From contig NZ_CP092365.1 of NCBI RefSeq assembly GCF_022370835.2, forward strand, positions 3,472,001 through 3,536,000: a stretch of 64,000 bases of DNA, read 5' to 3'. The translations under genes and the position numbers were made by a program. Below, piece after piece: positions 22,094 through 30,220 of the stretch. Every line of letters starts with the position of its first letter. Position 1 is the first letter of the stretch. The stretch is from Mycolicibacillus parakoreensis (GTDB lineage Bacteria > Actinomycetota > Actinomycetes > Mycobacteriales > Mycobacteriaceae). The notes beneath the pieces were generated by a model, which worked only from the letters and a program-made list of their open reading frames with translations, did not search any database and was not told the origin of the DNA.

Positions 22094-23446
22094 ATGACTG
22101 CGCCAACACCAGCCTCTCCTCCCACCTTCGCGCAGCGCCCCTGGGTTGCAGCGGGGGTTGCCTTTACCACCGCCAGCATGGTGGCCGCCGCGCCCATCGC
22201 GGTGCCCGACGTTCCACGGTTCCACTTCGCTGAGATACAGCTGACTGCCACCGGGGACTTGGTTCAGGACACTGCGAGCAACCTGACGAATCTCGTCGAT
22301 TACTTCGCGGGAGTTACCCCGGCCGATTTCTTGGTCCCGCGGGTCGACGTAGGCGCTCCGTTCCCGATCTTGCAGCAGGTGATCGCCAACCAGATCGGCT
22401 ACCTCGGCCAAGTTCTCCAGAACCCAGATGACATCGGCACCGTATTCGAGAGCGTGTTCGCAAACCTGCAGGCAGGGATCGCGGCACCGTTTGGCGAGTT
22501 CGGGGACAGCCTAGCCACCGGTGGAGCTCTAACGGTTTACGGGCTGCCTGTCGTAGGGCTGCCGCCCCCCCTTGGCACTCTTGACCCCAATGTGGCGATT
22601 GAGGAACTCATCGCGACGCTCATTGGCGCCGACGATCTGAGCCGTTTGGGGCTGTTTGACTCCAACCTGGTTGATGTCGTTCAATCCGTGCTTGGCGTGG
22701 GCGGCTTGGAAGGCCTGTTCAACTTCACCGCGTCACCGATGAGCGGTCTCATGCTGGGTGTCATGGGCCCAGTCCTTGGCCCGATGATCGCGCTGGCCAA
22801 TGACATGGGCACGGTGTTCGACGGCAACCCCGAAGCGCTTCTCGGCATCCCCGAACACATGCTTTACGCCTTCCTCAACGGCGGAGAGACCCTTAGCCTC
22901 GTCAGCCTGATCGAAAACCTATTCGACATCGATCTTTCACCTACCCTTGACCTCGGTCTTCTCGGCGAGCTAACAATCGGACTCGATGAGGCTGGCGTCG
23001 CCCTCGGCGGGATTCTTGGTGGCCCCGGATCTTTGTTCAATGCCCTCACGGCTCAAGCAGGGGTCGTCTATGATCCGCCGATTCTCGGTGAGTTCGACGG
23101 TGGCATCAAGTGGATCGGCGACGGCGCCGGCCCACTCGGGTCGTTCATGTCGATTCCGAACTCCATCGCCGACGCCATCGGCACCGGCGGGATCGACGGC
23201 ATGGACGCGGGCCTGTTGTCGACCATCTCGACCGCATTCGGTCTTGATGACATCACGGCGGGCCTGACCGACATCTCCACGTTCCTGAGTAGCAACGTCC
23301 TCGACCCGCTCGGTGACGCGCTGATGTTCCTGCCCGATGAGCTGGCCGGACTCCTCGACGGCGCACTCGGTGCGGACCTCGGTATAGACGCACTGGCTCA
23401 GATGTTCGTCAACATCCCGCAGCTGCTGCTGACCATGCTGCTCTGA
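22094..23446 (+). CDS. GjpA-type outer-membrane porin homologue (paralogue 2)
   Basis: 450 residues, the longest of the three paralogues. An N-terminal hydrophobic segment (PWVAAGVAFTTASMVAAAPIAVP) is followed by FHFAEIQLTATGDLV. The family segment is FPILQQVIANQIGYLGQVLQ, and the rest is Gly/Leu-rich with regularly spaced acidic residues. FNFTASPMSGLMLGVMGPVLGPMI parallels FAASPVSGILVGAAGPFVSPIV in paralogue 1. The ATG at 22094 with GGAG upstream is chosen over 22052. A hairpin terminator follows the stop. Confidence 0.72.
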   Translation: MTAPTPASPPTFAQRPWVAAGVAFTTASMVAAAPIAVPDVPRFHFAEIQLTATGDLVQDTASNLTNLVDYFAGVTPADFLVPRVDVGAPFPILQQVIANQIGYLGQVLQNPDDIGTVFESVFANLQAGIAAPFGEFGDSLATGGALTVYGLPVVGLPPPLGTLDPNVAIEELIATLIGADDLSRLGLFDSNLVDVVQSVLGVGGLEGLFNFTASPMSGLMLGVMGPVLGPMIALANDMGTVFDGNPEALLGIPEHMLYAFLNGGETLSLVSLIENLFDIDLSPTLDLGLLGELTIGLDEAGVALGGILGGPGSLFNALTAQAGVVYDPPILGEFDGGIKWIGDGAGPLGSFMSIPNSIADAIGTGGIDGMDAGLLSTISTAFGLDDITAGLTDISTFLSSNVLDPLGDALMFLPDELAGLLDGALGADLGIDALAQMFVNIPQLLLTMLL

Positions 23447-23467
23447 CCGGCGGCGCTCGTGAAAGCG

Positions 23468-23498
23468 TTGTGGCTCCCCTCACCCCGAGGGGCCACAA
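23468..23498 (+). terminator. Hairpin after the second GjpA paralogue
   Basis: TTGTGGCTCCCC pairs with GAGGGGCCACAA around a short loop, followed by GCTTTGG. It begins 22 bp after the stop codon and fits a transcription terminator with a weak U-tract. It also argues that the next gene starts downstream (23539) and not at the in-frame GTG at 23470, which would lie inside the hairpin. Confidence 0.5.
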
Positions 23499-23538
23499 GC
23501 TTTGGAGTGGTCACGCCAAAGATCGAAAAGGAGTTGTC

Positions 23539-24141
23539 GTGCTCGGCTTCGCCATCGTGGACAGGCAGCCCGGCGCGAATGCGACCGCCGTCTGGCTCAC
23601 CACGCGGGTGGACGACACGCGCGTCAATCACACCAACGCGGTCCTGATCGACCACCACGACGAGGATTACGGATACAAGGTGTGGGCGCTGACCGCAGAC
23701 CGCGCAGTGGTGCTCACCGACGGCACCACGCCGGCGACGCCGTTCACAGGCACCCTCACAGTGGCGTCGTTCAACGAACTGATCGACGAGGCTTTCGAGA
23801 ACCAACAGCGCATCAGCGACGCGGTGGCGGCCGCACGAACCTCCAAACGCAAATTGATGGATCCCGACTTTCCGTGCAGCGGACCGGTATTCGTCGCCGA
23901 TGAACGCGATGAGCCCCAATACCGCGCACTGGCGGTGGCCAACTACATCGCGAAGGTGTGGCGATTCTGGCTGCTGACCGACGAGCAGCGAGTCCGCCGA
24001 ACCGTCGACACCAGGACCGGTGAGCCTCCCGGCATCATGCCGCACGGACTCGACCAACCGGCGCTCGCAGCGTTCCCCCCGACGTTCGCCGCGAAGGTCA
24101 CACCCGAACCGGTTCGCCCGGGTAGGCCGGTGCCGTGCTGA
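23539..24141 (+). CDS. Unknown protein in operon with an exonuclease-BRCT gene
   Basis: 200 residues from GTG 23539, which has AAAGGAG 5 nt upstream. No signal peptide or membrane helix is visible. The N-terminal half has alternating strands (LGFAIVDRQ, AVLIDHHDEDYGYKVWAL, RAVVLTDG). The middle is a charged helix (FNELIDEAFENQQRISDAVAAARTSKRKL), then YRALAVANYIAKVWRFWLLTDEQRVRR. I do not recognise a family. Its last 7 bp overlap the start of the exonuclease gene, so the two proteins probably act together. Confidence 0.65.
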   Translation: MLGFAIVDRQPGANATAVWLTTRVDDTRVNHTNAVLIDHHDEDYGYKVWALTADRAVVLTDGTTPATPFTGTLTVASFNELIDEAFENQQRISDAVAAARTSKRKLMDPDFPCSGPVFVADERDEPQYRALAVANYIAKVWRFWLLTDEQRVRRTVDTRTGEPPGIMPHGLDQPALAAFPPTFAAKVTPEPVRPGRPVPC

Positions 24142-25055
24142 ACTACACCGCCATCGACTTCGAGACCGCAAACTCACGTCGAGGTTCGCCCTGCTCGGTG
24201 GGGCTGGTCAGAGTCCGCGGTGGCGTTGCCGTCGAGGAGATCCACTGGCTAATGCGCCCACCGGAGGGCCTGGACTATTTCCAGCCCTACAACGTCCGCA
24301 TCCACGGCATCACCGCCGACATGGTGGACGACCAGCCGCGTTGGGTGGACCGGCTCCCCGGCATTCTCAACTTCATCGGTGACGACGTAGTCGTCGCGCA
24401 CAACGCTAGCTTCGACACCAGTGTCATCCGCGGTGCCTGCGATGCCGACGGCCTGCCCTGGCCGCACCTCGACTATCTGTGCACAATGGTGCTGGCCAGA
24501 CGCGCCCTGCAACTCCCGTCGTATCGGCTCGCGTTCGTGCTGCGCGCACTGGGCAAAACGATCACCGATCACCACAACGCTCTCGCCGATGCCCTGGCCG
24601 TCACCGATGTCGTGCGCGGCCTGTCGACCCTGCAGAAGGTGGCAGACCTCCAGGAGCTCGCCCTCAGGCTAGGCGTCTCACCGGGGCGCATCCGTCAGAT
24701 GCGCTACACCGGTTGCATATCGAACGGGCGCGTGCGCCGCACCCACACACCACAGCCGGCGTCGCACACCGCGCCCGATCCCGGCAACCCCCTGTACGGC
24801 CGCGTGGTCGTCTTCACCGGGGCGCTTCACTCGATGAGCCGCAAAACAGCCGAGGCCGAGTGTCAACGGATCGGCGCGACTGTGCGCCACAGCGTCACCA
24901 AACGCACCAATGTGGTGGTCCTCGGCGACATCAATCCGGCAGTGCTCACACCTGGGGCGCGTCTTCCCCGCAAGGCCGAGACGGCGTTAGCCCTGCAAGC
25001 ATCAGGGCAGAGCAATGATCAGAACCTGTGGATGAGCCTCGGGATGGGGGCGTGA
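24135..25055 (+). CDS. DEDDh 3'-5' exonuclease fused to a BRCT domain
   Basis: 306 residues. Residues 1-165 form a DnaQ-like exonuclease: motif I IDFETANS (Asp/Glu), motif II VAHNASFDTSVI, and motif III DHHNALADALAV (His and Asp), which completes the DEDDh set. A middle linker has VSPGRIRQMRYTG. Residues about 215-262 are a BRCT domain of the ligase type: LYGRVVVFTGALHSMSRKTA, ATVRHSVTKRTNVVVLGD. The same pairing is known in stand-alone actinobacterial exonucleases whose pathway is unclear. Translation is coupled to the unknown protein upstream. Confidence 0.88.
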   Translation: MLNYTAIDFETANSRRGSPCSVGLVRVRGGVAVEEIHWLMRPPEGLDYFQPYNVRIHGITADMVDDQPRWVDRLPGILNFIGDDVVVAHNASFDTSVIRGACDADGLPWPHLDYLCTMVLARRALQLPSYRLAFVLRALGKTITDHHNALADALAVTDVVRGLSTLQKVADLQELALRLGVSPGRIRQMRYTGCISNGRVRRTHTPQPASHTAPDPGNPLYGRVVVFTGALHSMSRKTAEAECQRIGATVRHSVTKRTNVVVLGDINPAVLTPGARLPRKAETALALQASGQSNDQNLWMSLGMGA

Positions 25056-25059
25056 AAGT

Positions 25060-25144
25060 GGGCGCACCTTCCCGAGGATGATCTGAAAGTCAGTAGGTCC
25101 GATCATGAGCCGGCGTTGGCGCGCTGGTTCGGGAAGGTACGCCC
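25060..25144 (+). promoter_or_regulatory. Inverted repeat that can hide the transposase ribosome site
   Basis: GGGCGCACCTTCCCGA (25060-25075) pairs with TCGGGAAGGTACGCCC (25129-25144), 15 of 16 positions. The downstream arm contains the ribosome site GGGAAGG and ends at the base before the transposase ATG. Transcripts entering from outside would carry both arms and be translated poorly; transcripts starting inside would lack the first arm. This is the logic used by IS10 and IS50, inferred here. Confidence 0.55.
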
Positions 25145-26500
25145 ATGCTCACCGTAGTTCACGACGCCGAGGACGCCAACGGCCACGAGGCCTCTGGGCG
25201 CTCGTTGTTGGACGAGATCGTCCGCGACGGTGCCCGGCAAATGCTGGCCGCGGCGTTGCAGGCCGAGGTCGCCGCGTATGTGGCCCAGTACGCCGATCAG
25301 CTCGACGACAACGGGCACCGGCTGGTGGTGCGCAACGGCTACCACCAGCCACGTGAGGTGTTGACCGCAGCCGGTGCGGTGCAGGTGAAAGCTCCACGAG
25401 TCAACGACAAACGCGTCGACCCCGACACTGGTGAGCGGAAACGGTTTTCCTCGGCGATCCTGCCGGCGTGGGCGCGCAAGTCACCGCAGATGAGCGAGGT
25501 GCTGCCGCTTTTGTATCTGCACGGGCTGTCGACCAGTGATTTCGGGCCGGCCCTGGAGCAGTTTCTGGGCTCGGGTGCCGGGTTGTCGGCCACCACGATC
25601 ACCCGGCTGACCAGTCAGTGGCAAGATGAGGCCCGCGCGTTCGCCGCCCGGGACCTGTCGGGCACCGATTACGTCTACCTGTGGGTGGACGGCATCCACC
25701 TCAAGGTCCGCCTGGACCAGGAAAAGCTGTGCTTGCTGGTGATGCTGGGTGTGCGCGCTGACGGCCGCAAAGAACTGGTGGCGATCACCGACGGCTACCG
25801 CGAATCGACCGAGTCGTGGGCTGATCTGCTGCGCGACTGCAAGCGACGCGGCATGACCGCCCCGGTGCTCGCGGTCGGCGATGGCGCACTCGGGTTCTGG
25901 AACGCGGTGCGTGAGGTGTTCCCGGCCACCAAAGAGCAGCGGTGCTGGTTTCATAAGCAGGCTAATGTTCTTGCCGCGCTGCCGAAATCAGCGCACCCGT
26001 CGGCGTTGGCGGCGATCAAGGAGATCTACAACGCCGAGGATATCGACAAGGCCCAGCTCGCGGTCAAAGCCTTCGAGGTCGACTTCGGGGCCAAGTATCC
26101 TAAAGCGGTCGCCAAGATCACCGACGATCTGGACACCCTGCTGGAGTTCTACCACTACCCGGCCGAACATTGGATTCACCTACGCACCACGAATCCGATC
26201 GAAAGCACCTTCGCCACAGTGCGTTTGCGCACCAAGGTCACCAAAGGCCCGGGATCACGCGCGGCCGGACTGGCTATGGCCTACAAGCTCATCGACGCCG
26301 CCGCGGCCCGCTGGCGCGCCGTCAACGCCCCACACCTGGTCGCTTTGGTCCGCGCCGGCGCGGTCTTCCACAAGGGAAAGCTGCTCGAACGCCCCACCGA
26401 GATCACCCCAACACAGCCGCCCACCGACGGCGCCGAACAACCCGGAACGGAGGTCGCCTGAACAACCCGATCCACAGGTATTGACAATTTCTCATCAGGG
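25077..26500 (+). mobile_element. IS256-family insertion sequence (ends approximate)
   Basis: One transposase gene fills the element. Candidate imperfect terminal repeats are GATGATCTGAAAGTCAGTA near 25077-25095 and, reversed from the right end near 26478-26496, GATGAGAAATTGTCAATACC. No matching 8-9 bp target duplication was found, so both ends may be off by tens of bases. The element lies between the exonuclease gene and the third GjpA paralogue, inside the AT-richer island. Confidence 0.7.
25145..26461 (+). CDS. IS256-family transposase
   Basis: 438 residues, intact. The mutator-type DDE catalytic residues are visible: Asp in YLWVDGIHLKV, Asp in APVLAVGDGALGFWNAV, and Glu in TTNPIESTFATVRLRT. 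RCWFHKQANVLAALP is the conserved C/H segment between the second Asp and the Glu. The N-terminal region (RQMLAAALQAEVAAYVAQYA, RLVVRNGYHQPR) is also typical. No frameshift or stop is present, so the element may be active. The ATG follows a GGGAAGG site that lies in a hairpin arm. Confidence 0.95.
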   Translation: MLTVVHDAEDANGHEASGRSLLDEIVRDGARQMLAAALQAEVAAYVAQYADQLDDNGHRLVVRNGYHQPREVLTAAGAVQVKAPRVNDKRVDPDTGERKRFSSAILPAWARKSPQMSEVLPLLYLHGLSTSDFGPALEQFLGSGAGLSATTITRLTSQWQDEARAFAARDLSGTDYVYLWVDGIHLKVRLDQEKLCLLVMLGVRADGRKELVAITDGYRESTESWADLLRDCKRRGMTAPVLAVGDGALGFWNAVREVFPATKEQRCWFHKQANVLAALPKSAHPSALAAIKEIYNAEDIDKAQLAVKAFEVDFGAKYPKAVAKITDDLDTLLEFYHYPAEHWIHLRTTNPIESTFATVRLRTKVTKGPGSRAAGLAMAYKLIDAAAARWRAVNAPHLVALVRAGAVFHKGKLLERPTEITPTQPPTDGAEQPGTEVA

Positions 26501-26603
26501 CAAGACATCAATGTCATGGGCGAGGACGAATTCCTGCGGTGCCTCACCTGAAGCTTTCCGTGGGGTGCGGCCATTCCCCGCGCCGCACCCGCCGACTGTG
26601 ACC

Positions 26604-27599
26604 CTAGAACACCATCCCAAGCAACGTCTGAATCAGCGCCGCCAAGTTGTCACCGAGTTCGCCAAATGCCCCGAACAGTCCCTCGAATCCGGAGAAAACG
26701 TCTTGGAGTCCGCCGGTAAACGCGGCCGGGAGATCCTTGAGCCAATCCGTCACACCATCGATGCTCAGGTTCTGCAGGCTGGTCATCAGTGTCTGAGGCA
26801 GATCGGTAATTCGGTCGACAATAGCGTTAAGGCTCATGGGAGCATCAGTGGGCCCCTGGCCCGTCAGCAGCGCGGAAGCGAACTGCGGGAAGAAGTTCCC
26901 CCAACCGTCCACCGGTCCGGCGAAGTTCTTTCCGTCGTAGAAGTTAAGCAAGCCGGGAAGTGCCCAGTCGAACGGCGACTGTTCACCCGACGGGAGGATG
27001 GGAAGTAGACCGGATTGAAGATCCGGGCCCGTGTTGAGGAAGGCGTTGAGCAGCTGCCCCGGCGCTGCGATCAATGTGTCCAGCGGATCGGTGCCGGCCG
27101 ACTCGACTATGGAGTTCATCGTCAAAATGGTGCTCGCCAGTGGTCCACCGCTTCCCACCAGCGCCAGCGCGAGCCAACCTGACTCACCAAATGTGCTCAC
27201 AACATTCTCGAGGTTTCCCAGCATCTGCCCCGGAACATCGAACAGGTTTGCCGGATTCGACAGAAAATCACTCAGGTAGCCGATCTGGTTGTACAACACC
27301 CCACCGAGGATCGGGAACGGATGTTCCATCCACTCCGCGCCGGTTTGAACGATGTTGTTAAACGCGTCGGACACCAACTCGGGGTAGACCGAGGCGGCGC
27401 CCAGTTGAGCCAGTTGCGCAGACCCGAGATCAAGAGCATCGACAAGGTTGCCGTTCACCCAGTCACTGATCGCCCCCATCAACTGCACGGGCGGAATCTG
27501 GATGTCCGGCAGCGTCGGTGCGACCGGGGTGACGGCGATCGCGCCGGCCCCCAACACGGCGATCCCGGCCGTCAGATACGGCCGCAGTGCGTTGTCCAT
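26604..27599 (-). CDS. GjpA-type outer-membrane porin homologue (paralogue 3)
   Basis: 331 residues, the shortest of the three. The start MDNALRPYLTAGIAVLGAGAIA leads to a cleavable-looking signal ending near VAPTLP. Then come IQIPPVQLMGAISDW and the family segment HPFPILGGVLYNQIGYLSDFL, which aligns with FPILQQVIANQIGYLGQVL in paralogue 2. The C-terminus is low-charge and Gly/Leu-rich, ending TLLGMVF. The ATG is preceded by GGGGAAGGAAACC. The IS256 element sits just beyond its 3' end. Confidence 0.75.
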   Translation of the reverse strand: MDNALRPYLTAGIAVLGAGAIAVTPVAPTLPDIQIPPVQLMGAISDWVNGNLVDALDLGSAQLAQLGAASVYPELVSDAFNNIVQTGAEWMEHPFPILGGVLYNQIGYLSDFLSNPANLFDVPGQMLGNLENVVSTFGESGWLALALVGSGGPLASTILTMNSIVESAGTDPLDTLIAAPGQLLNAFLNTGPDLQSGLLPILPSGEQSPFDWALPGLLNFYDGKNFAGPVDGWGNFFPQFASALLTGQGPTDAPMSLNAIVDRITDLPQTLMTSLQNLSIDGVTDWLKDLPAAFTGGLQDVFSGFEGLFGAFGELGDNLAALIQTLLGMVF

Positions 27600-28060
27600 G
27601 ATGGTTTCCTTCCCCTATGCCACCGTCGGTGACACCCCGCACGCGAGAGGCACATAACAGTAAACTGTGTTTCTCCTGATTATTCAACGCCTGCGACAAT
27701 TATGATTCGGCTTATGTTTTTACGTCGGTAAATGACGTTGTGACCTGGGATTATGCGGTCGACTCCGGCAAGAGGCGAAGGGAACCCCGACCCTGTATCG
27801 CGAGGACAACACCGTAGGATTCGTTAACTTTACTGAGAACGATCAGTGCGAGCGCTGGCTGACCGCCTTCAGGCCGGCACCAAGCCTACGCACCAGCGAC
27901 ACCAAGCCGCCCGAGCACAGACCGGGGTGGACACCTCGATCGCGTCTCTGTCGTCGTAACAGAGGACCCGCTGGCCGTAGGGCTCGAGAACCGCTGGCTC
28001 GATCGTCAGGCAAGCCGGCAAAAGCACACTCAACGTGATGAATTCGATAATACTATTCGC
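27600..28060. other. AT-richer intergenic region with a promoter at its right end
   Basis: 461 bp between divergent genes. No frame looks coding. At the right edge GATAAT (28046-28051) and TACTAT (28051-28056) are candidate -10 elements only a few bases before the GTG at 28061, so the downstream gene is probably leaderless. AT content is clearly higher than in core parts of the window. Confidence 0.5.
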
Positions 28061-29098
28061 GTGGCACAACCCCCGATGGTGGAACTCAAGCGGCACAGCA
28101 CCGACGTGGTCTCCGTATTTGATCTCCTTGGCCACAAGGAGAACGATCTAACCGCAGCACTCGGCTTCACACTGAGCCGGTCTCCGAGTTTGCTCAAGGC
28201 AATCCTGCGGCGGACGTGGCCCATGGTCGACGAGGACGCAAAATCGGATGTTTCACTTGCGCTTGAACATTCCGACAGAGACGGACGTACCGATCTTCAA
28301 ATCCGGTTTGGCGACGATCTGCTGATTTTCGAAGCGAAACGCGATTGGCAACTCCCGAAAGCCGCTCAACTGAGACGCTACGCGCAACGGATCAGCAAGG
28401 GACCCGGATCTGGTGCACTCATCACGTTATCGCAGGCCTCAGGCAATCTTGCAGAGCTGAAGCTACCCGCCGAGGTTAATGGCGTACCCGTCAGGCACCT
28501 GTCTTGGGCGGAAGTCTTGACAGATATCTCAGCGGTCAGTCGAGGCAGGCGCGGCGTAGAGCGTCGATGGCTCAATGAATTCACCGTCTACCTACAGGAA
28601 GTGATCCGTGTGCGGCGCGTCGAAGACTGTTGGACCTACTGTGTCGTACTCAACCGCAAGATGCCTGAGGGAGGGGGGAAATACACGTTCCTCGAATACG
28701 TTACGAAGGCGAACTGCTATTTTCACCCGTTCGGGGTCGGCGGCTGGCCGACAGAACCACCCAACTTCTTGGCTTTTCGATGGGATGGCGCCGTCCAGCA
28801 AATCCACCGCGTAGCGCAAGCGGAGGTTGTCCCGACCCTTTTGGAACGGTGGCCGAACCTACGGAAAATACCCGGCACGATGCGGCCTCACATTGTCTAC
28901 GATCTCGGCCCACGCCTTCCGCCGTCCAGCCCGATACCGAACGGGGCGCCGTATCGGGCGAACCGACTCTGGGTTTTGCTCGATCAGCTCCAATCCGCTG
29001 GAACGCTCAAGACCGCGCTCGACAACAGCCACGCACTGAAAGATGGTGCCCCGGTGCGACAACGGAAACCTGCGCGTCGCCGGAAAACAGCCAGTTGA
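28061..29098 (+). CDS. Orphan PD-(D/E)XK nuclease-fold protein
   Basis: 345 residues. The N-terminal half carries a PD-(D/E)XK core: DGRTDLQIRFGDDLLIFEAKRDW (Asp about 76, then E-A-K), followed by QLRRYAQRISKGPGSGALITLSQ and VPVRHLSWAEVL. This matches the D-x(n)-ExK layout plus the helix and strand that follow. The C-terminal half is unrecognised and ends in a basic tail (RQRKPARRRK). No methylase or other restriction partner is adjacent. Base composition and location suggest horizontal acquisition, and a defence role is possible. GTG start; an ATG five codons later is the alternative. Confidence 0.75.
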   Translation: MAQPPMVELKRHSTDVVSVFDLLGHKENDLTAALGFTLSRSPSLLKAILRRTWPMVDEDAKSDVSLALEHSDRDGRTDLQIRFGDDLLIFEAKRDWQLPKAAQLRRYAQRISKGPGSGALITLSQASGNLAELKLPAEVNGVPVRHLSWAEVLTDISAVSRGRRGVERRWLNEFTVYLQEVIRVRRVEDCWTYCVVLNRKMPEGGGKYTFLEYVTKANCYFHPFGVGGWPTEPPNFLAFRWDGAVQQIHRVAQAEVVPTLLERWPNLRKIPGTMRPHIVYDLGPRLPPSSPIPNGAPYRANRLWVLLDQLQSAGTLKTALDNSHALKDGAPVRQRKPARRRKTAS

Positions 29099-29179
29099 CA
29101 TTCAATCACTGAGCCCGAGTAGCCGGCCGTCGTGTATGGCACATATGCCGGGACCGCCGCACAACCGGCGCGAACCCCA

Positions 29180-29500
29180 TCAACGCCGCGCCGCCCCCGC
29201 CGCTCCGGGCGCATCGGGGTCGCGCCGCCCGATCAGCGCCCACCAGACGTCGGTGGGCACCTCGGCACCCGAGCGCAGGATCCGGGCCAGCCCGACGGCC
29301 ATCGCGACCCCCAACAGCCCCAGGTAGAGCCCGGCCAGCCCGATCAGCCACCACGCCACCGCGGTCAGCGCCGGCCACGGGGAGAGCACCACGAGGATCG
29401 GGGCGAATAGGAATCCGGTGCCCACGAACCAGGCCGAGCCGGCCCGGTCGGCGCGCATCACCCAGCCCAGCCAGCCCGGCACGACGGCGGTGGTCGACAT
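29180..29500 (-). CDS. Small membrane protein divergent from a TetR gene
   Basis: 106 residues with about three hydrophobic segments (near 19-38, 42-62 and 66-84), Trp-rich, and a short basic tail (GAAGAARR). The ATG (MSTTAVVPGW) has AAGGGGG 7 nt upstream; the longer frame to 29539 is rejected because it would run through the operator. It is probably repressed by the divergent TetR protein. Function is unknown. Confidence 0.75.
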   Translation of the reverse strand: MSTTAVVPGWLGWVMRADRAGSAWFVGTGFLFAPILVVLSPWPALTAVAWWLIGLAGLYLGLLGVAMAVGLARILRSGAEVPTDVWWALIGRRDPDAPGAAGAARR

Positions 29501-29535
29501 CGCGGGCCCCCTTTCGTCACCCCACCCTATCAAAA

Positions 29536-29556
29536 ACATACCGTCGTGCGGTATGT
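29536..29556. promoter_or_regulatory. TetR-type operator
   Basis: A perfect inverted repeat, ACATACCG (29536-29543) and CGGTATGT (29549-29556), with a 5-bp centre TCGTG. It lies between the divergent starts of the small membrane protein and the TetR regulator, 24 bp before the regulator ATG. The length and symmetry fit a TetR-dimer site. Confidence 0.75.
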
Positions 29557-29579
29557 ACGGTTTCGGGTAGTTTCACGCC

Positions 29580-30194
29580 ATGCCCGCCGAACGCACCCCC
29601 CAGCACGAGCGGCGCGCCCAGACCCGTGCCGCACTGCTGCGCGCCGCCGGGCGGGTCTTCGCCGCCCGCGGCTACCACGGCGCCACCTTGCAGGACGTCT
29701 ACCGCGGCGCCGGGGTCTCCCGCGGGGCGCTGTATCACTACTTCTCCTCCAAGCGGGAGCTGTTCGCCGCACTGCTGGCCGACCGCCTCGCCGACGCCGC
29801 GGCGGCCGCCGAGTTCGCCGACCTCGGCGACGGCGCCGACCCGATCGCCCGGTTCCTCGAGAGGGTGGGCCGCGACCCGCGCTGGTTGCCGCTGCTGCTG
29901 GAGTTCCTCGCCCTGGGCGCCCGTGACGCGGCCACCGGCGCCAGTGTGCGCACCAATTTCATCCGCCCGGCCCGCGAGATCGCTGCCGCGGCAACCCAAC
30001 ACCTGCTCACCGACCCCGAGGACGCCGCGCTGAGCGCCGAGGAGTTGGCGATCACCACCACCGCGCTGATCAACGGCCTGGCGATCGAGCGGGCCTTCGA
30101 CCCCGACGGCGTGCCCGAGGATCTGGGGGCGAAGGTGTTCGCGGTGCTCGCCGCCGGGCTGCGCTCGGCCACTGCAGCCGACCCGAGTACCTGA
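29580..30194 (+). CDS. TetR-family transcriptional regulator
   Basis: 204 residues. The N-terminal DNA-binding domain is typical: RAALLRAAGRVFAARGYHGATLQDVYRGAGVSRGALYHYFSSKRELFAALL. The C-terminal ligand domain is helical and unassigned. It most likely controls itself and the divergent membrane protein through the palindrome at 29536-29556. Confidence 0.92.
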   Translation: MPAERTPQHERRAQTRAALLRAAGRVFAARGYHGATLQDVYRGAGVSRGALYHYFSSKRELFAALLADRLADAAAAAEFADLGDGADPIARFLERVGRDPRWLPLLLEFLALGARDAATGASVRTNFIRPAREIAAAATQHLLTDPEDAALSAEELAITTTALINGLAIERAFDPDGVPEDLGAKVFAVLAAGLRSATAADPST

Positions 30195-30220
30195 GCCCCG
30201 CCGAGCGGACCGACGCCGGT

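Noticed and set aside
25060..25075. GGGCGCACCTTCCCGA as the left terminal repeat of the IS
   Set aside because: No matching sequence exists at the right end; its partner is next to the transposase ATG, so it is better read as a regulatory hairpin arm.
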